Source: Loripinus fragilis
Lineage: Eukaryota; Mollusca; Bivalvia; Lucinida; Lucinidae
Assembly (NCBI GenBank): GCA_964019695.1
Contig: OZ026514.1
Coordinates: 102,886,345 to 102,950,344 of the forward strand
Reading direction: 5' to 3'
Length of the DNA: 64,000 nt
Part shown: piece after piece, positions 1 to 11,480 of the stretch
How positions within the stretch are numbered: the first letter of the stretch is position 1
Layout of the letters: each line of letters begins with the position of its first letter
The notes under the pieces: generated by a model
What the model was told of the DNA's origin: nothing
Database searches by the model: none
Seen by the model: only the letters and a program-made list of their open reading frames with translations
Program-made: the position numbers and the translations under genes

Positions 1-210
1 TATCTCTTTGGCAGGACCAGTCTATGACTATGAAATGCTACATAAATTTCTGTATTATATTTAATCAAAGTACTACCTGTAGCAAAATATTTTGAGAAAA
101 AAGGGACCTTCCTAAATTGGTAGAGAATCAGTGTCCCCACTTCACAACAATTTCTTGTATGCCTGTGTTTTTGGCAGCTGATTAGAGACATTATTCCTCT
201 TGATCATGAC

Positions 211-674
211 TAACATTTATCATAGCACTGATCCTCTCATGACCTGGGTTTATCATAGTATAAATCCTCACATGACTAATTAGGTTTATCATTAGCATTG
301 ATCCTCTCATTACTTATATTTTTCATATCATCATGACTAACATTTATCATAGTACTGATCCTCTCATTACCTTAGATCATGATCTAGGTTTATCATAATA
401 TTGATCTCATGACTTAGGTTTAAATTATCATAGAATTGGTCCTCTCATGACTTAGGTTTATCATAGCATTGGTCCTCTCATGACTTAGGTTTATCATAGC
501 AATGGTCCTCTCATGACCTAAGTTTATCATAGTATTGATCAACTAGTGACCAACATTTATCATAGAATTGATCCTCTAAGTTATGACATTTATCATAGCA
601 ATAATCCTCTCATGATCTAGATTTATCATAGCATTGATAAGACTTACATTTATCATAGCACTGATCCTCTCAAT
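211..674. repeat. 33-bp minisatellite derived from the exon 3/intron 3 boundary
   Basis: About 14 degenerate units of TTTATCATAGCATTGGTCCT + CTCATGACTTAGG (plus strand), with length variants. On the minus strand the unit reads GAGAGGATCAATGCTATGAT + AAACCTAAGTCAT. That is the end of DAAM exon 3 (GAGAGGATCAGTGCTATGAT + AAAT) followed by a mutated copy of its donor: GTAAGTC has become CTAAGTC in most units. The rightmost copy overlaps the real exon. Positions 1-210 are AT-rich intron 3 with nothing recognisable. Confidence 0.85.
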
Positions 675-704
675 GTAGTAGTCAGGCCAGGCATCATCTT
701 TATC
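648..704 (-). CDS. DAAM: DAAM-type formin, third coding exon (residues 83-101)
   Basis: A 57-nt micro-exon after acceptor CCCTTTTAATTTCAG (CAG at 707-705). It reads DKDDAWPDYYIERISAMIN and ends at donor GTAAGT (647-642), phase 0. The W-P-[DE]-[YF]-Y-I-[DE] signature follows the CSKK block directly in DAAM proteins, so it is the natural continuation of exon 2. The last 20 or so exon bases plus the donor resemble the unit of the adjacent 33-bp minisatellite (211-647), so exon end and intron start seem to have been amplified in tandem. Reading through the donor stays open for about 60 nt and then hits a stop near 586. The next coding exon is outside the window. Confidence 0.85.
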
Positions 705-853
705 CTGAAATTAAAAGGGAAGTAATAATCATCAGAGTCAAGAAATTAGAAGGGGAAATGTGTGTAATAAGGATCAAACAGCCCCTGGAATATACTAATT
801 CCAAACTGAAGTGTAACCATATTTTATCAGTTATGAGTAGCAGTCATAGATTA

Positions 854-1274
854 TCACACTGGTAAATGTATACGTCGATTTGGTGGTATTTACGCGTATT
901 GCCGGTACTTCATAGACCGGAAGTGGTAGATATTGATGTTAATACTATATAGATAAACATGCCATATGCCTAAAGGACTATAGAATTAGACCATTTTTAA
1001 GTATTTGGCATGCACATGGCGATTTATGTAAGCATTTAGGAATAGATTCGAGTACCGATCTGGATGATCGGTACTCGAATCTATTCCTAAATGCTTACAT
1101 AAATCGCCATGTACATACTGAATACTTAAAAATGACTGAAGTCTATAGTCCTTTAGGCATATGGCATGTGTTTTCTATATAGTATTAACACCATTATCTA
1201 CCACTTCCGGTCTATGAAGTACCGGCAATACGCGTAAATACTACCAAATCGACGTATACATTTACCAGTGTGAT
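854..1274. repeat. Long foldback palindrome, arms about 207 bp
   Basis: Left arm (from about 854) and right arm (to about 1274) are near-complete reverse complements around a 5-nt loop at 1061-1065. Close to the centre, CGAGTACCGATC pairs with GATCGGTACTCG. Outer arms share CGGTACTTCATAGACCGG and the complement of CCACTTCCGG, with a few mismatches and 1-2 nt gaps. No reading frame or conventional TIR/TSD was found. It is either a palindromic MITE or a recent inverted duplication. Confidence 0.9.
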
Positions 1275-1384
1275 TATGGTAGCCCTGAAAACTGCCCAGT
1301 TTGACCAGCCTTCTCTTTGTATGCTGGTGGATTCTTCAATCTGGTTCATGGGATAGTTCTTTGTACATATGAGTGGGACACGGC

Positions 1385-2600
1385 TTAGAATTTCCAAATT
1401 ATGATTTGTTTCTGTCCCTGAAAAAATAATTGAGTATGATCAGGAGATACCACAATCACACAATGCAGACCAACCCATGGAACTGAGAAGAAGAGCCACA
1501 GAATAATAACAGTCACAAGACATCTGGAAGACAAAGCAACCAGCTCTCTCTTTCGTGTCAAGATGATCGCAAAACTAGAAATGACACAAAGTACTGCATA
1601 ACAAAACAAGGATCTAACACAAAACCCCACAATTGGAGCAACAACAAACAATGAATCAACAACAACAGAACCACCGCCTTAGAACGGACAGCAACCTAAG
1701 CCACCGTGGGTGGGGGGGGGGCTTAAATGCATTTTACTGGTACCATACCTTCTGCCTAGATTCTGAAGATTGTTTTAGTCTTAGCAAAAAGCTAGTGTTA
1801 ATACTGCAGCATTTCATCTGGGTGTTCACTGTTTGCCAATGTACAGTAAAATCTGTCTTAAGCAGCCACTCAAAAAGAAAACCAATAATTGGTTTTAAAG
1901 ACTGATTATCGCTTAATGCAGGTCAAAAGTATTGCAGAATGCTCCAAGAGAGCATTCTGCAATAATTTTGACCTTCATTAAGCTAACATTCGCCATTAAG
2001 ATATTTGTTTTGTCTATTTTTAAGTGGCCGCTTAAGACAGGCTTATCTGTAGCTGGACCCACCTTGGCTCAACTTGAGGTTTTCTTTAGCTCTGACTATC
2101 TGTGAGTCATGAGCCCTTTTCTTTGTTTCATCATGGAGTGTTAATTTGATTAGAATGTTTTCCATGATGATACATTGCATTAAGTAAGATGGCCTCCATG
2201 CGAGATGAACATTTCTTGTACTTCAACAACAGCAGAATCTAGGGAGAAGATTTGGTACCAGTAAAATGCATTTAAGCCCCCCGGTGGCTTAGGCTGCTGT
2301 CCGTTCTAAGGCGGTGGTTCTGTTGTTGTTGACTTTTTGTTTATTGTTACTCCCATTGTGGAAGTCTTTAATTGTTCTATGTTTTGTTGTATGTTACTTT
2401 ATGTCCATTCTAGTATTGCAATCATCTTGATGGGGAAGAGAGAGCTGATTGCTTTGCTTAATTTGTCTTCCTGGTGTCTCATGATGGTTGAGCGGCTCTT
2501 CCTCGCGGTGCCACGGGGTAGTCTGCAGTTTGTGATTGTGGTATTTCCTGATCATACTCACTATTTACTGTACCTGCTAATGGGTTTTACAATTAACAAG
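1385..2600. mobile_element. Inverted-repeat element with about 370-bp arms
   Basis: Arms 1385-1772 and about 2228-2600 are reverse complements. The best block is at 1662-1745 versus 2254-2315, both holding the inverse of GGCTTAG..GTCCGTTCTAAGG and GGTACCAGTAAAATGC. The outer arms give similar peptides on opposite strands (both contain SS-AIIL and VIVV-PDHT), which reflects the inversion and not a gene. The loop holds a MITE-A and about 180 bp of unique sequence. Outer-arm relatives occur alone at about 8940-9000 and 37840-38045. Confidence 0.75.
1844..2049. mobile_element. MITE-A copy 1
   Basis: 206 bp flanked by TA (1842-1843, 2050-2051). Starts CAGTAAAATCTGTCTTAAGC. Central hairpin AGAATGCTCC/GAGCATTCT. 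Ends GCTTAAGACAGGC. Family features suggest a non-autonomous Tc1/mariner-type element. Confidence 0.85.
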
Positions 2601-2773
2601 GGACTAAGGGTAGTGAAGGCTCACTTTATTACTTCAGTGAAACATTAACTTAGTGAAAGAAGGAAAATAAACATATCATAAAAGGCCAGATTTATTCTCT
2701 TGTAATTGTACTGAAAAGTGCTGATGAAACTGGATAGGCTTGTATGCTCTACTTACATACATTGAATGCACAT
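2601..2773. other. Short intronic gap, no feature seen
   Basis: AT-rich sequence between the inverted-repeat element and MITE-B. No splice-flanked frame or repeat recognised. Confidence 0.5.
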
Positions 2774-3022
2774 GAACCTTTAATGCACCAATCGTAACAA
2801 AAGTCGTCTGCTTTTCTCGTCTGCTGAAATGTTTTAGAAGCCTCTTTGGCAAACAGTGTGGATCCAGATCAGACTGCTCTATATAGGAGCAGTCTGTTCT
2901 GGGTCCGCGCTGTATGCCTCTACAGTTAATTCATCAGTAATGCTAGGTAATTATTTGCAGCAGACGACTTCAGCAGATGACATTTTCAGATGCATTTTTT
3001 TTCTTGGCGCTTTAAGGGTTAA
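2774..3022. mobile_element. MITE-B copy 1, long core
   Basis: Ends CCTTTAATGCACCAATCG and CTTGGCGCTTTAAGGGTTAA. Inner CGTCTGCTG/CAGCAGACG motifs lie near each end. The core hairpin is GATCAGACTGCT...AGCAGTCTG inside CAAACAGTGTGG / CGCGCTGTATGCC. A reverse-oriented copy with the same core is at 13041-13288. Confidence 0.8.
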
Positions 3023-3468
3023 CACTTAAAATTAACCCATTTCGGCTTGAAAAAAATCATCATGCATGTCATGTGCAAGGTACAAGGGTTTTATGATGAA
3101 AGACCAGTACAGGCCCTTACGATTCAGCAACAACAGTTGCCTTAGATGAAACCTAACATTCCAGTTGTTTGTATTTTCGGATGCAAAACATTGAACAATC
3201 ACGTGATCTGGCAGTGACTGCATGCACCTATGGGCAGACTAACATTAACATCAGCCAATGACTGTCTTTGCTTATCGGCGTTTGTGTGACGTCATTCTCG
3301 TATCGCCATTATGTTGTGTACAATAATTTTGGCTGGCTGGCTGTTCCAACACCCCCATTGCAAATAAAATAAGTTATTTTAAAAGGGTAACAAGCAGGTT
3401 TGGGTGTAAGATTGTATGACATATTTTATTGATAATATTTAATGTAAATATAAGAATTGAAATTCCAC

Positions 3469-3562
3469 TGGATGATGCAAAACATTAGCTTTTTAATATC
3501 TCAGAGAAATCCTTTAGGCTACACTGACATTAAACAGCCAAATGTTTTGCATCATCTAGTGC
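3469..3562. repeat. Small hairpin repeat
   Basis: GGATGATGCAAAACATT at the left pairs with AATGTTTTGCATCATC at the right, about 20-bp arms and a 50-nt spacer. Possibly a remnant of a small foldback element. Confidence 0.55.
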
Positions 3563-3795
3563 AAGCTAAAAATCTGCAGTTCAATCCTTAGATAAATGTT
3601 CCTTTAATCAGCGATAAACAGATATCTGTCTTTTGTACAGTCACTTTATTCTAGAAAATGATCATATTCAATGTGATGAATCATGCCAAATATGATAAAA
3701 ATGCTCATTATGAGTACATTGTACTTAAAGTTGTTCAGCAAGACCAGAGTTATAGTTCTTGTTATGCTGGGTATATCTATATTTGGTTGGGATTT

Positions 3796-4094
3796 TATTT
3801 AAGAAATAGATCAGCTCTTGCAGTGAATTGTTGCGTAATAATTCACTGTTAGGAGGTCAATTAAATTGTTAAGAAGATCAAATCACGAGCGTGCAGCGTG
3901 AGTGATTTATCTTTGTACAACTGACCGACAAACAGTGAATTATTTCTCAACAATTCATGCACTAGAGCTGATCTATTTCGATTCAAACACACAATAAACG
4001 ACGAAAACACATTTGAATTATTCAGTTTCTTCCAACATTCCGCCATTGCACAGAAGAAATCCCGCCAATAGTTGGACTGTGTCGTAAAAACGAA
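3796..4094. repeat. Foldback repeat, left member of an inverted pair
   Basis: Self-palindromic 3808-3990 (GAAATAGATCAGCTC ... GAGCTGATCTATTTCG). It continues with CCGCCATTGCACAGAAGAAA and GTCGTAAAAACG. It is the reverse complement, with scattered mismatches, of 6690-6977. Part of it recurs in direct orientation at 10966-11020. Confidence 0.8.
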
Positions 4095-4128
4095 AATTTT
4101 GGATTGATGTACTACATGCATACTCAGA

Positions 4129-5069
4129 TATTCTCCAACTTACTGGTGAAGACACTGAACATTTTGTTCTTTCAAGTCCAATCTTCTATAACAGTAAGAT
4201 TATGATTGGCAACCAACCAATATATATAAAAAAAGTGGGATCAGCAGGGAATAAAGAACATAAATGATGTGTTACATGAAAATGGTGAATTTCTTTCACA
4301 GGATGAATTTGAACATACTTATGATATAAAAACTAATTTTGTTCAATTTTTAGGATTAAAGCAGGCAATAATAGCATATGCAAGAACATACAATATAATA
4401 AGTTTCTCTAAAAAACTGCATACACCATTGCTGCCTGCAAGTATACACCTTTTAATAAAATCAAAGAAGGGAGGAAAAGATTTTTATACAATTCTAAATA
4501 AAAATTCAGTTAAACCTACATCCCAGTATAAATGGAATCATATTTACAATATTGAAGAAAAAACTTGGAAAGAAATCTATTCTTTACCTTTTAACCTATC
4601 ACTAGGTACAAAAATGCAATGGTTTCAAACAAGAATAAATCACCGAATTTTGCCAACTAAAAAGTACCTGTATAACATGAAGTATGTACCAAGCCCCAGG
4701 TGTAGTTTTTGTCAAGAGGAAGAAACAATAAATCACATGCTATGGCAATGCCAGGAAACTCAAAATCTAATTGGAGACTTCAAAAGATGGCTCAACAATA
4801 ACAATATTAATCTGACATTCGTTGAAAAATTATTTATATTTAACATAGGGAAAACATACTCATCAGCAGAATTGCACATTTTTGTTATTATCAAGTATTA
4901 CATATATGCTGCAAAACGCACCAACCACCCCCTATCCATAGTTGCACTGCAAAATAAGTTAAAATACTTTTATAAGCTAATGCAATATACAGCTACCAGA
5001 AAAGGTTCTTTAGATAAATTTGAAAACACATGGACCAAGTACAAAGACCTGATAGATACAATACATTGA
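4129..5069 (+). pseudogene. 5'-truncated LINE ORF2 C-terminus with one frameshift
   Basis: The last ~290 codons of a non-LTR retrotransposon ORF2. The main open part is 4269-5069. The frame upstream (4129-4227, ending ...IGNQPIYIKK) joins it if one A is extra in the A7 run at 4228-4234, giving the LINE-typical KKWDQQGIKNINDVL. A post-RT zinc knuckle C-x2-C-x7-H-x4-C is at residues C145, C148, H156 and C161 of the open part, after a WFQTRINHRILPT motif. Both are typical of L1/Tx1-like LINEs; the clade is inferred. The RT and endonuclease domains are absent. Antisense to DAAM in intron 2. Its 3' UTR probably runs into the T-rich stretch near 5200. Confidence 0.85.
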
Positions 5070-5379
5070 GCTAAAACATTTATAACCCTTGTCAAAAGCA
5101 AACCCCCACTTTAATAACAAAATTTATTGCATAAACATAAGCTCATTCGCGCTGCCATGCTGTGAGAGGAATAGGTTGTCAGAGATTCATTTTTTTTGTC
5201 TTTTTTTTTTCTTTTTTACAAAATGTATCTTTTTCATTTGACACTCCTGTCATCCTTTGCTAAGCGCCAATGGTATTTTCCCAAAATATTCAGACACATG
5301 CCCTAAATATTCAGACACATTGGATTTCTGCCTCAAATGGAATCTTTATAATAGGGAGCAAGGTGATTGAGCGGTGGTA
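5070..5379. other. Probable LINE 3' UTR and unclassified sequence
   Basis: No frame. T-rich tracts at 5190-5215. A short tandem ATATTCAGACACAT occurs twice at 5287-5320. Confidence 0.4.
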
Positions 5380-5870
5380 ACAAAATGAAAGGCTATACTA
5401 GTTGGCCATCCAGAGCCTGAAAAAAAAATCTGTTGGCATTTTTGAGTACATTTTGGCATCCATGCTCAAAGAGTATTTTGATGTGTTTTAAGAAGGATAG
5501 GGGTGGATGCCAAGTCTGAAAATGCCCAAAATCTCAGAATTAGGTCAAAGGTCAACTGAGTGCAAATTCTTGTATATGTCAGATTTTAGCGCTTTTATCA
5601 ATTAGCTATCCAAAGTTATGATTCAAAGTCATGCAAAATCTCTTTTGTATAATACAGCCATGCTATATAAAGAAACAGCATCATCAAGCCATGTTGTGTG
5701 TTTAGATCAAAGGTCATTTAAGTGCAAAATTGGTGAAAATTGTAGCAATATTATATTTATATAGGGGCAAATTTCAAATTTTAAGTTCCCTTCTACCCTA
5801 ATGGAAGATTTTTTTATTGCTATCCTGCTAGGTGTGTGTCTTATCATGTTTGGAAAGCAATGATTTAGCA
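5380..5870. repeat. Inverted repeat, left arm (partner 9830-10410)
   Basis: Contains GTTGGCATTTTTGAGTACAT, AGGGGTGGATGCCAAGTCTG and AGGTCAAAGGTCAACTGAGT, matched in reverse complement at 10220-10360. Identity looks moderate (about 70-80% in the best 130 bp), so this is an old inverted duplication or two copies of one repeat. Confidence 0.65.
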
Positions 5871-6529
5871 ATTTTCCTGCGGTCAAATACTCATAATAGG
5901 CAGGTAAAGTACGTTACTGTATAAAATCAATTAAAATGTAATACAACTAAGAATAACCATTTCATTTTAAAGAAATATTTTCTTGCTTAATGCTTTGTAT
6001 GAATACGTCATTTTATGCAATTATCTATCCTTTTATACAAAATATGTGTTTAATGTGTTACTTACGTTACATTTTACCATCTGAAATTGAGTCATTTCTC
6101 AAAGGTATATGTTCCTAGCTACAGCTTTCATGAAGGACTTTGCCATGATCTCATGCTTATAGGACTAAAATATTTTTCTTTTCTCATTTCACACATTTGT
6201 TGTGTTTGTTCCCATCTATGAATAATTGTAAAACTCTTTTTACAAGGCCACTACCTGCTCATTGCATATACTAAGCAAAGCTTAGTGTAAACACAAAGAC
6301 CAAGCCTCCTTTCATAAAAAATCAGGCATGTTGAGATTATGATAGAATATGGTAAATACCATATACTGGGAGGAATATATCCTCACATCGGTCTTCCCAA
6401 TGGCCTGTTAGCAGATGGTAACATACATAACATAAAGCTAATATACAGGTACATTTCTAATAATGACCATCCAGTGAAAACATTGTCAACTTTATGTGGG
6501 GTATATCATGAATTCTAACACACCTCGCC
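5871..6529. other. AT-rich intronic sequence, nothing recognised
   Basis: No splice-flanked frame, no clear repeat. Confidence 0.5.
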
Positions 6530-6977
6530 TATAGAGCCAACGGTAACAAACTGTGATATATTGGACAATAATTCACAGCTAAAGTGTGTGATAGCTGACG
6601 TCACTGGAAAATGACGTCATTCATGGCGTTAGACGGTGTAGCGTCGTTTTTACGCTTGAAAGACGTTACAGTTACATGTAAACGCATGCGACGTAGTCTA
6701 AGTATTGGCGGGAGTTCTTCAGTGCAATGGGGGAAAGTTGGAAGAAGCTGAAGACTTCGAATGTGTTTTCGTCGTTTAGTGTGAGTTAGAATCGAAATAG
6801 ATCAGCTCCAGTGCGTGAATTGTTGAGTTATAATTCACTGTTTGTCAGTCAGTTGTACGAAGATAAATCACTCGCGCTGCGCGCTCGTGATTTGATCTTC
6901 TTTATTACTGACCTCCAAACAGTGAATTATTACTCAACAATTCACTGCTGGAGCTGATCTATTTCTTAAATAGCCCT
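6530..6977. repeat. Foldback repeat, right member and longest copy
   Basis: From GCCTATAGAGCCAA (about 6527) through tandem TGACGTCA-type boxes and GTCGTTTTTACG to the palindrome 6795-6970 (GAAATAGATCAGCTCC ... GGAGCTGATCTATTTC, centre GCGCTGCGCGC). The left end matches 11050-11165 in reverse; the right part matches 3796-4094 in reverse. So this copy joins the two halves found separately elsewhere. Confidence 0.75.
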
Positions 6978-9829
6978 GACATTAAGGTCCATATAACTTT
7001 TAACATTTGATTGTAGGGTTGTCCTTTAATTTGCACATATTAATGAAATGACTCAAAAGCAGCTTTTCTTTGAAACCAGGCTGCTTGTTTAAATGTTCAT
7101 CCATATATAGAAGCAGTATAGATATGCTTTTGAAGTTAACCTCTAATTTTAAGATACCATAAAATATATATCTATGTCTTTCACAGCGCAATTTTTTATA
7201 AATTGTAATTGTTTCAGTGTCGATAAATTCAATTCTAAGTATCATTATTAAACACATTTTGCTTATTATTTTTGCAATGATGATAGAGATCAAATGTTAT
7301 CAGGTTATTGACATGTGTTTTCGTTATGTTATTATTTTAAACTTTAAAATGTCAATGCAAGTCTTATTCCAAATTAAATTTCCCCAAAACAGATATCTGG
7401 TGACTTCTTGGGAACACAGGCATTCACCATATTGGAGCATCTAATGATTTGATTGTGTTCATAGTTTTCCATCAGTTTGAGGTCATTTCTTAGTATTTAG
7501 AGTAAATGTGTTCAAAATGGTTATCTAATATTTACATTTACTAGCATAATCAATTGGTTAAACATCAGTGATTTGATTGATATATATAAGATCCTAAGGT
7601 AGTCAACTCGTCTGTTGTAGTGTAGAATATGTCTTGTAGTGTAGAATATATCTGTTAACCATGACAATTTGCTAAGACAGGGATGGATTGCATATAGGGT
7701 AGGTGACTTACATTAATGTATACATCTACTGCTCGTAGATACAAGTGCAATATATCAGATTGGATAGCACTTGTAACTGGTAACATAATCGAAATGTGTA
7801 GTTTTAATACGGCATTACTCTTGAAATAAAACTGAAATACTTTCCTTTTACTATATACAAGACAGTCCTCAAACAGTGTTAGTCTTCACAAATATCTACA
7901 AGGATATAGGTACAAGAGTGACTAAGTTTATGCTTAAAATGCTTTCTGAAGCTGTTGTCCGCAATGTTGTTCACATTTTCGATGGTTTTGCATGTATATT
8001 TAAGATTATCATTATAAGCCTAATTTAGTAAACCTTTTATTAGCAACAAACAGACCATAACTCACTTTTCATAGGACATATATAAAACAAGTACTAGGGT
8101 TACAAATAGCTCAACAAAATCAAATAGTGCATAAACAAAACTAAAAACAAACTACCTTTTGAAAAAGGAAAGCAAAGAAATTAGCTGTGTGTGACACTAC
8201 TGTTTCAACATTCAGTTTAATCTGTGAGTTTCAGAAATGCAAACCATACTAGCGAATTTTGGGAGTCATGTTTTTGTTTTATGCTTCAGAATAAAACGGT
8301 CAAATGATCTTTAAAATTAAGTATCACTAACGTTCGAATGATTTGTTGTTTATGTTACCATGAAATATGTTCAGCTGTTTTACAAGACTGCTACATGACT
8401 CAGGTGACCTTACCTCAACCAACCTTAGTCTAAGATAATTAACAAGCAGAATAGTTTCTATCAGGATTGCTGCAAAATATAATAAGATTATCATAATTAC
8501 AATATGATATGAAATCTAGTTCAACTAAACAAACAAGATTTTAATAGGGACATATGATCAATTAATTTTATAATGTAATTGTCAACATTGAAAAGTGAAA
8601 AATGAAAGAATTCAGAATACAAGGAAAATCTTTAATACTAGATCTATGTAACATCCTATATTAGGACACAAACCATGCTGGTTCTGTACTACCAAAGCTT
8701 TGGTTGATGTTAAATTTTCAATCTTCAAAAACCTATACCTGCTCTAGAAGACACTCAGCACTACCCCTGCCTTAATTCCTACTTTGCCACTAGATGTATG
8801 AAATATTGCTATGCTCTTATTTTAAGTAAATTATTGATATTAGGTCAATATTTAACTCATGATGTAGATTGCATGTTTATCGTTATGTACCATTAGTTGA
8901 AATCTGAAAACTACATTATGAATGTAAAAGAAACAAGCAAATGACAAAAAAATTGAGTAAGACCAGGAAATGCCATATTCACATATTGCACACCAACTCA
9001 TGGCACTCTTTTAAATTAAGTCTTATATAGAATAAAATGTGTGTAGTATATGTAAGCGAATTGTGGAGAGCAGACCCAAATTTTATATAAGCCTAACAAC
9101 AATTTACTACCTTTATCCATTTATGTAAGGCACCATTTGTTACCTACGTTACCTCATTAATATATGTGCAGCAATTTAAAAGCCATTATTGTTAATATAG
9201 TTATAATTTGATTTCATTATGAAAAAAATATTTTGCCAATTCCAATACAATGTAAATGATAGAAAAATGAATCTGTAAGCAGCTTTGCGTAACATGCTGG
9301 AGCCAGTACAAATTACATACTAATTAGCATATTTGAATATTTACTTGATTTCACTTCATTGCAAGTTAAAAGTTATAAACAACTTCACATATATGAAATG
9401 AACATTTTCAATCAGAATATAGATCAACATCATGTATATTTCAGGTCAGGTATCATGGTTTATTCTAATACATGTAATTTGTAAAGTCAGTATCTGCAAT
9501 TTAGTATAAAATGTAACATAAGTATCGCTGACCAGCAGAAATACATATCACAGATGTATGCAATTGTATGTCTACTTTAAATATTTAATGCTTAAACTGT
9601 TTCACTAATACTATTAAAATAAATCAACATTAGCCTTGTATTGTGTGTACTGTTATTTTCAATGCCAGTAGGGTAACGTTGATTACAGGTGATTTATAGA
9701 AAAATGACCACAGAAAAATTATTAAATTATGGGTTTCTAAGGCCCCAAGACATGTCCCAAACTGAAAATAGCTTTACTTTCTGAGAGGTGCTGCGAACTC
9801 TCAAAGTAGCCCATATATCTCAGTTTTGC
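6978..9829. other. AT-rich DAAM intron, largely unannotated
   Basis: About 2.9 kb with no coding exon or clear mobile element seen. It holds a short direct repeat TTGTAGTGTAGAATATGTC at 7614-7650 and, at 8940-9000, a fragment related to the outer arms of the 1385-2600 element (GACCAGGAAATGCCAT). Confidence 0.5.
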
Positions 9830-10410
9830 CTAATTGAGGGAGAATTTCCGTCAGAATTGCACAAAACTTACGATGTTTGTCTTTGTAAAATCAATAAAAG
9901 GATGCTTCCAAAGGTTTTTTTTTTAATGATAAAAATGTTAATTTAAGCCTTCTGAAAGACTTCTACCCTTTTTAGAGTTTAAAAAACATCTTGATATTGG
10001 ACCAGAGAAAAAAAGAAACACAGTTTGTAAAAATGCTCCGATTATTGCACTCAATGACCTTTGACCCCATTTTATAGTCGACATATGAACATTTAGTTAT
10101 AAAAAACATTTTCTCAATGTTTTTCAGACATATAACTATAAGCATACAAAATTTGGCTGGAAATGAAGTATGTTTACATATAAAAAGATAAAGTTGTTTT
10201 ACAGTAGTACATATTTTCTCATTTTGCACTCAATGACCTTTGACCTAATTTCTGGCCTTTATATGCAAATTCAGACTTGGCATCCACCCCTATGGCTTTG
10301 TATACATGCTAAATATTATGTTAAAAGTGGTCTAACAAATGTACTCAAAAATGCCAACAAAACCAAAAATATGCATCTTTTTTCGATTCGGATTGCCAAC
10401 TATACAGACC
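9830..10410. repeat. Inverted repeat, right arm (partner 5380-5870)
   Basis: CACTCAATGACCTTTGACC occurs twice (10048 and 10227 regions). CAGACTTGGCATCCACCCCT and ATGTACTCAAAAATGCCAAC are reverse complements of the left arm. No long frame. Confidence 0.6.
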
Positions 10411-10965
10411 TTTAGTATGTATTACTGTCCCTTATTTAAGTCTGAGCAAAGTCTGTGCTATTCAACTGAACCCAACTGTCTGAATATAGAGGGTAGGTGC
10501 AGTAATGCTTTGATTGTATGCTTATATACTGTATCTTTAACCTTTCTTGTCCTTTAACAGATATTACATGTACATCATAGCCGGGAGGGCACCAATTAGC
10601 ATATTTTACTTAACATGTTTGTGTACTCAGTGCAACTGTAAGGTTGAATATGGTAATTTTATGTCTCTTAAAGAACCACAAAAACTCACCAACAAATAAA
10701 CTGGTCAAGCTATAAGATTCCTTTAGACAAATAAAACCAGACTACTGAATGGTGCCTTCACGGCTGTTTAAACTGTTTCAAAACAGCTTTTGAAATTGCA
10801 TGAAAGGTGCATGAAAGGGGTGAGCTAGAGATACAATCAATAAAAAAAAAATACCTTTACTGTAGTTTGTAAGGCATGCAGAGGGATGGTCCTCCCCGAC
10901 CCTCTGTATGTCAGATGACGGGGAGAATAAAGTGTAAAGATCAAAAAAAAAAAAAAAAAAAAAAC
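10411..10965. other. Intronic gap ending in a poly-A tract
   Basis: No feature seen except a run of about 22 A at 10943-10964 that abuts the next repeat. Confidence 0.5.
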
Positions 10966-11170
10966 ATTCCGCCATTGCACAGAAGAAATCCCGCCAATAG
11001 TTGGACTGTGTCGTAAAAAAGACGTTACACCGTTTAACGCCATGACTGACGTCATTTTGCAGTAAGAATTGATGTCAGCTAGTGCACGCTTTTCTCGCTC
11101 TTTCAAAACTGTGACATTATTGTTTGATATAACATGGGGTTTTTTTAGCATTGGCTCTATAGGCGATGGT
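10966..11170. repeat. Third copy of the foldback family, partial
   Basis: Begins ATTCCGCCATTGCACAGAAG directly after a poly-A run. Runs through GACGTTACACCGTTTAACGC and GACGTCA to TTGGCTCTATAGGCGATGG. It is the reverse complement of 6530-6730. Confidence 0.7.
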
Positions 11171-11384
11171 GTGTAAGCATAAGATTTATTTTTTGACCAT
11201 CAATATTCTAATTATTAATGATTATATTAACAATATCAAATGTTTATTTTGATCATTTGTATCAGATGAAAAAATGCTCATTTATAGCAGAGATATAGGG
11301 CCTTTAATGCATGTGCCTCAATTTTTGTTTTCCAATCAGCTCATTTGCGGGATTCCATTTATTACCAGGGTACCACAAGACGCA

Positions 11385-11480
11385 TGGAAAACAGTGTAGA
11401 TCTTGATCATTTATGTAAAACAGTGTACATCTTGATCAGCTGGCTTCTTCAGAAGCCAGCTGATCATGATCTACACTGTT
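11385..11480. repeat. GATCAGCTGG hairpin repeat
   Basis: TGATCAGCTGGCTTC / GAAGCCAGCTGATCA with outer GAAAACAGTGTAGATC / GATCTACACTGTTTTC. Same core as at 57140-57245. Confidence 0.75.

Noticed and set aside
1385..2648. Two similar membrane-like proteins facing away from each other
   Set aside because: Arms of an inverted repeat. Frames are short and the shared segment is also found as dispersed repeat fragments.
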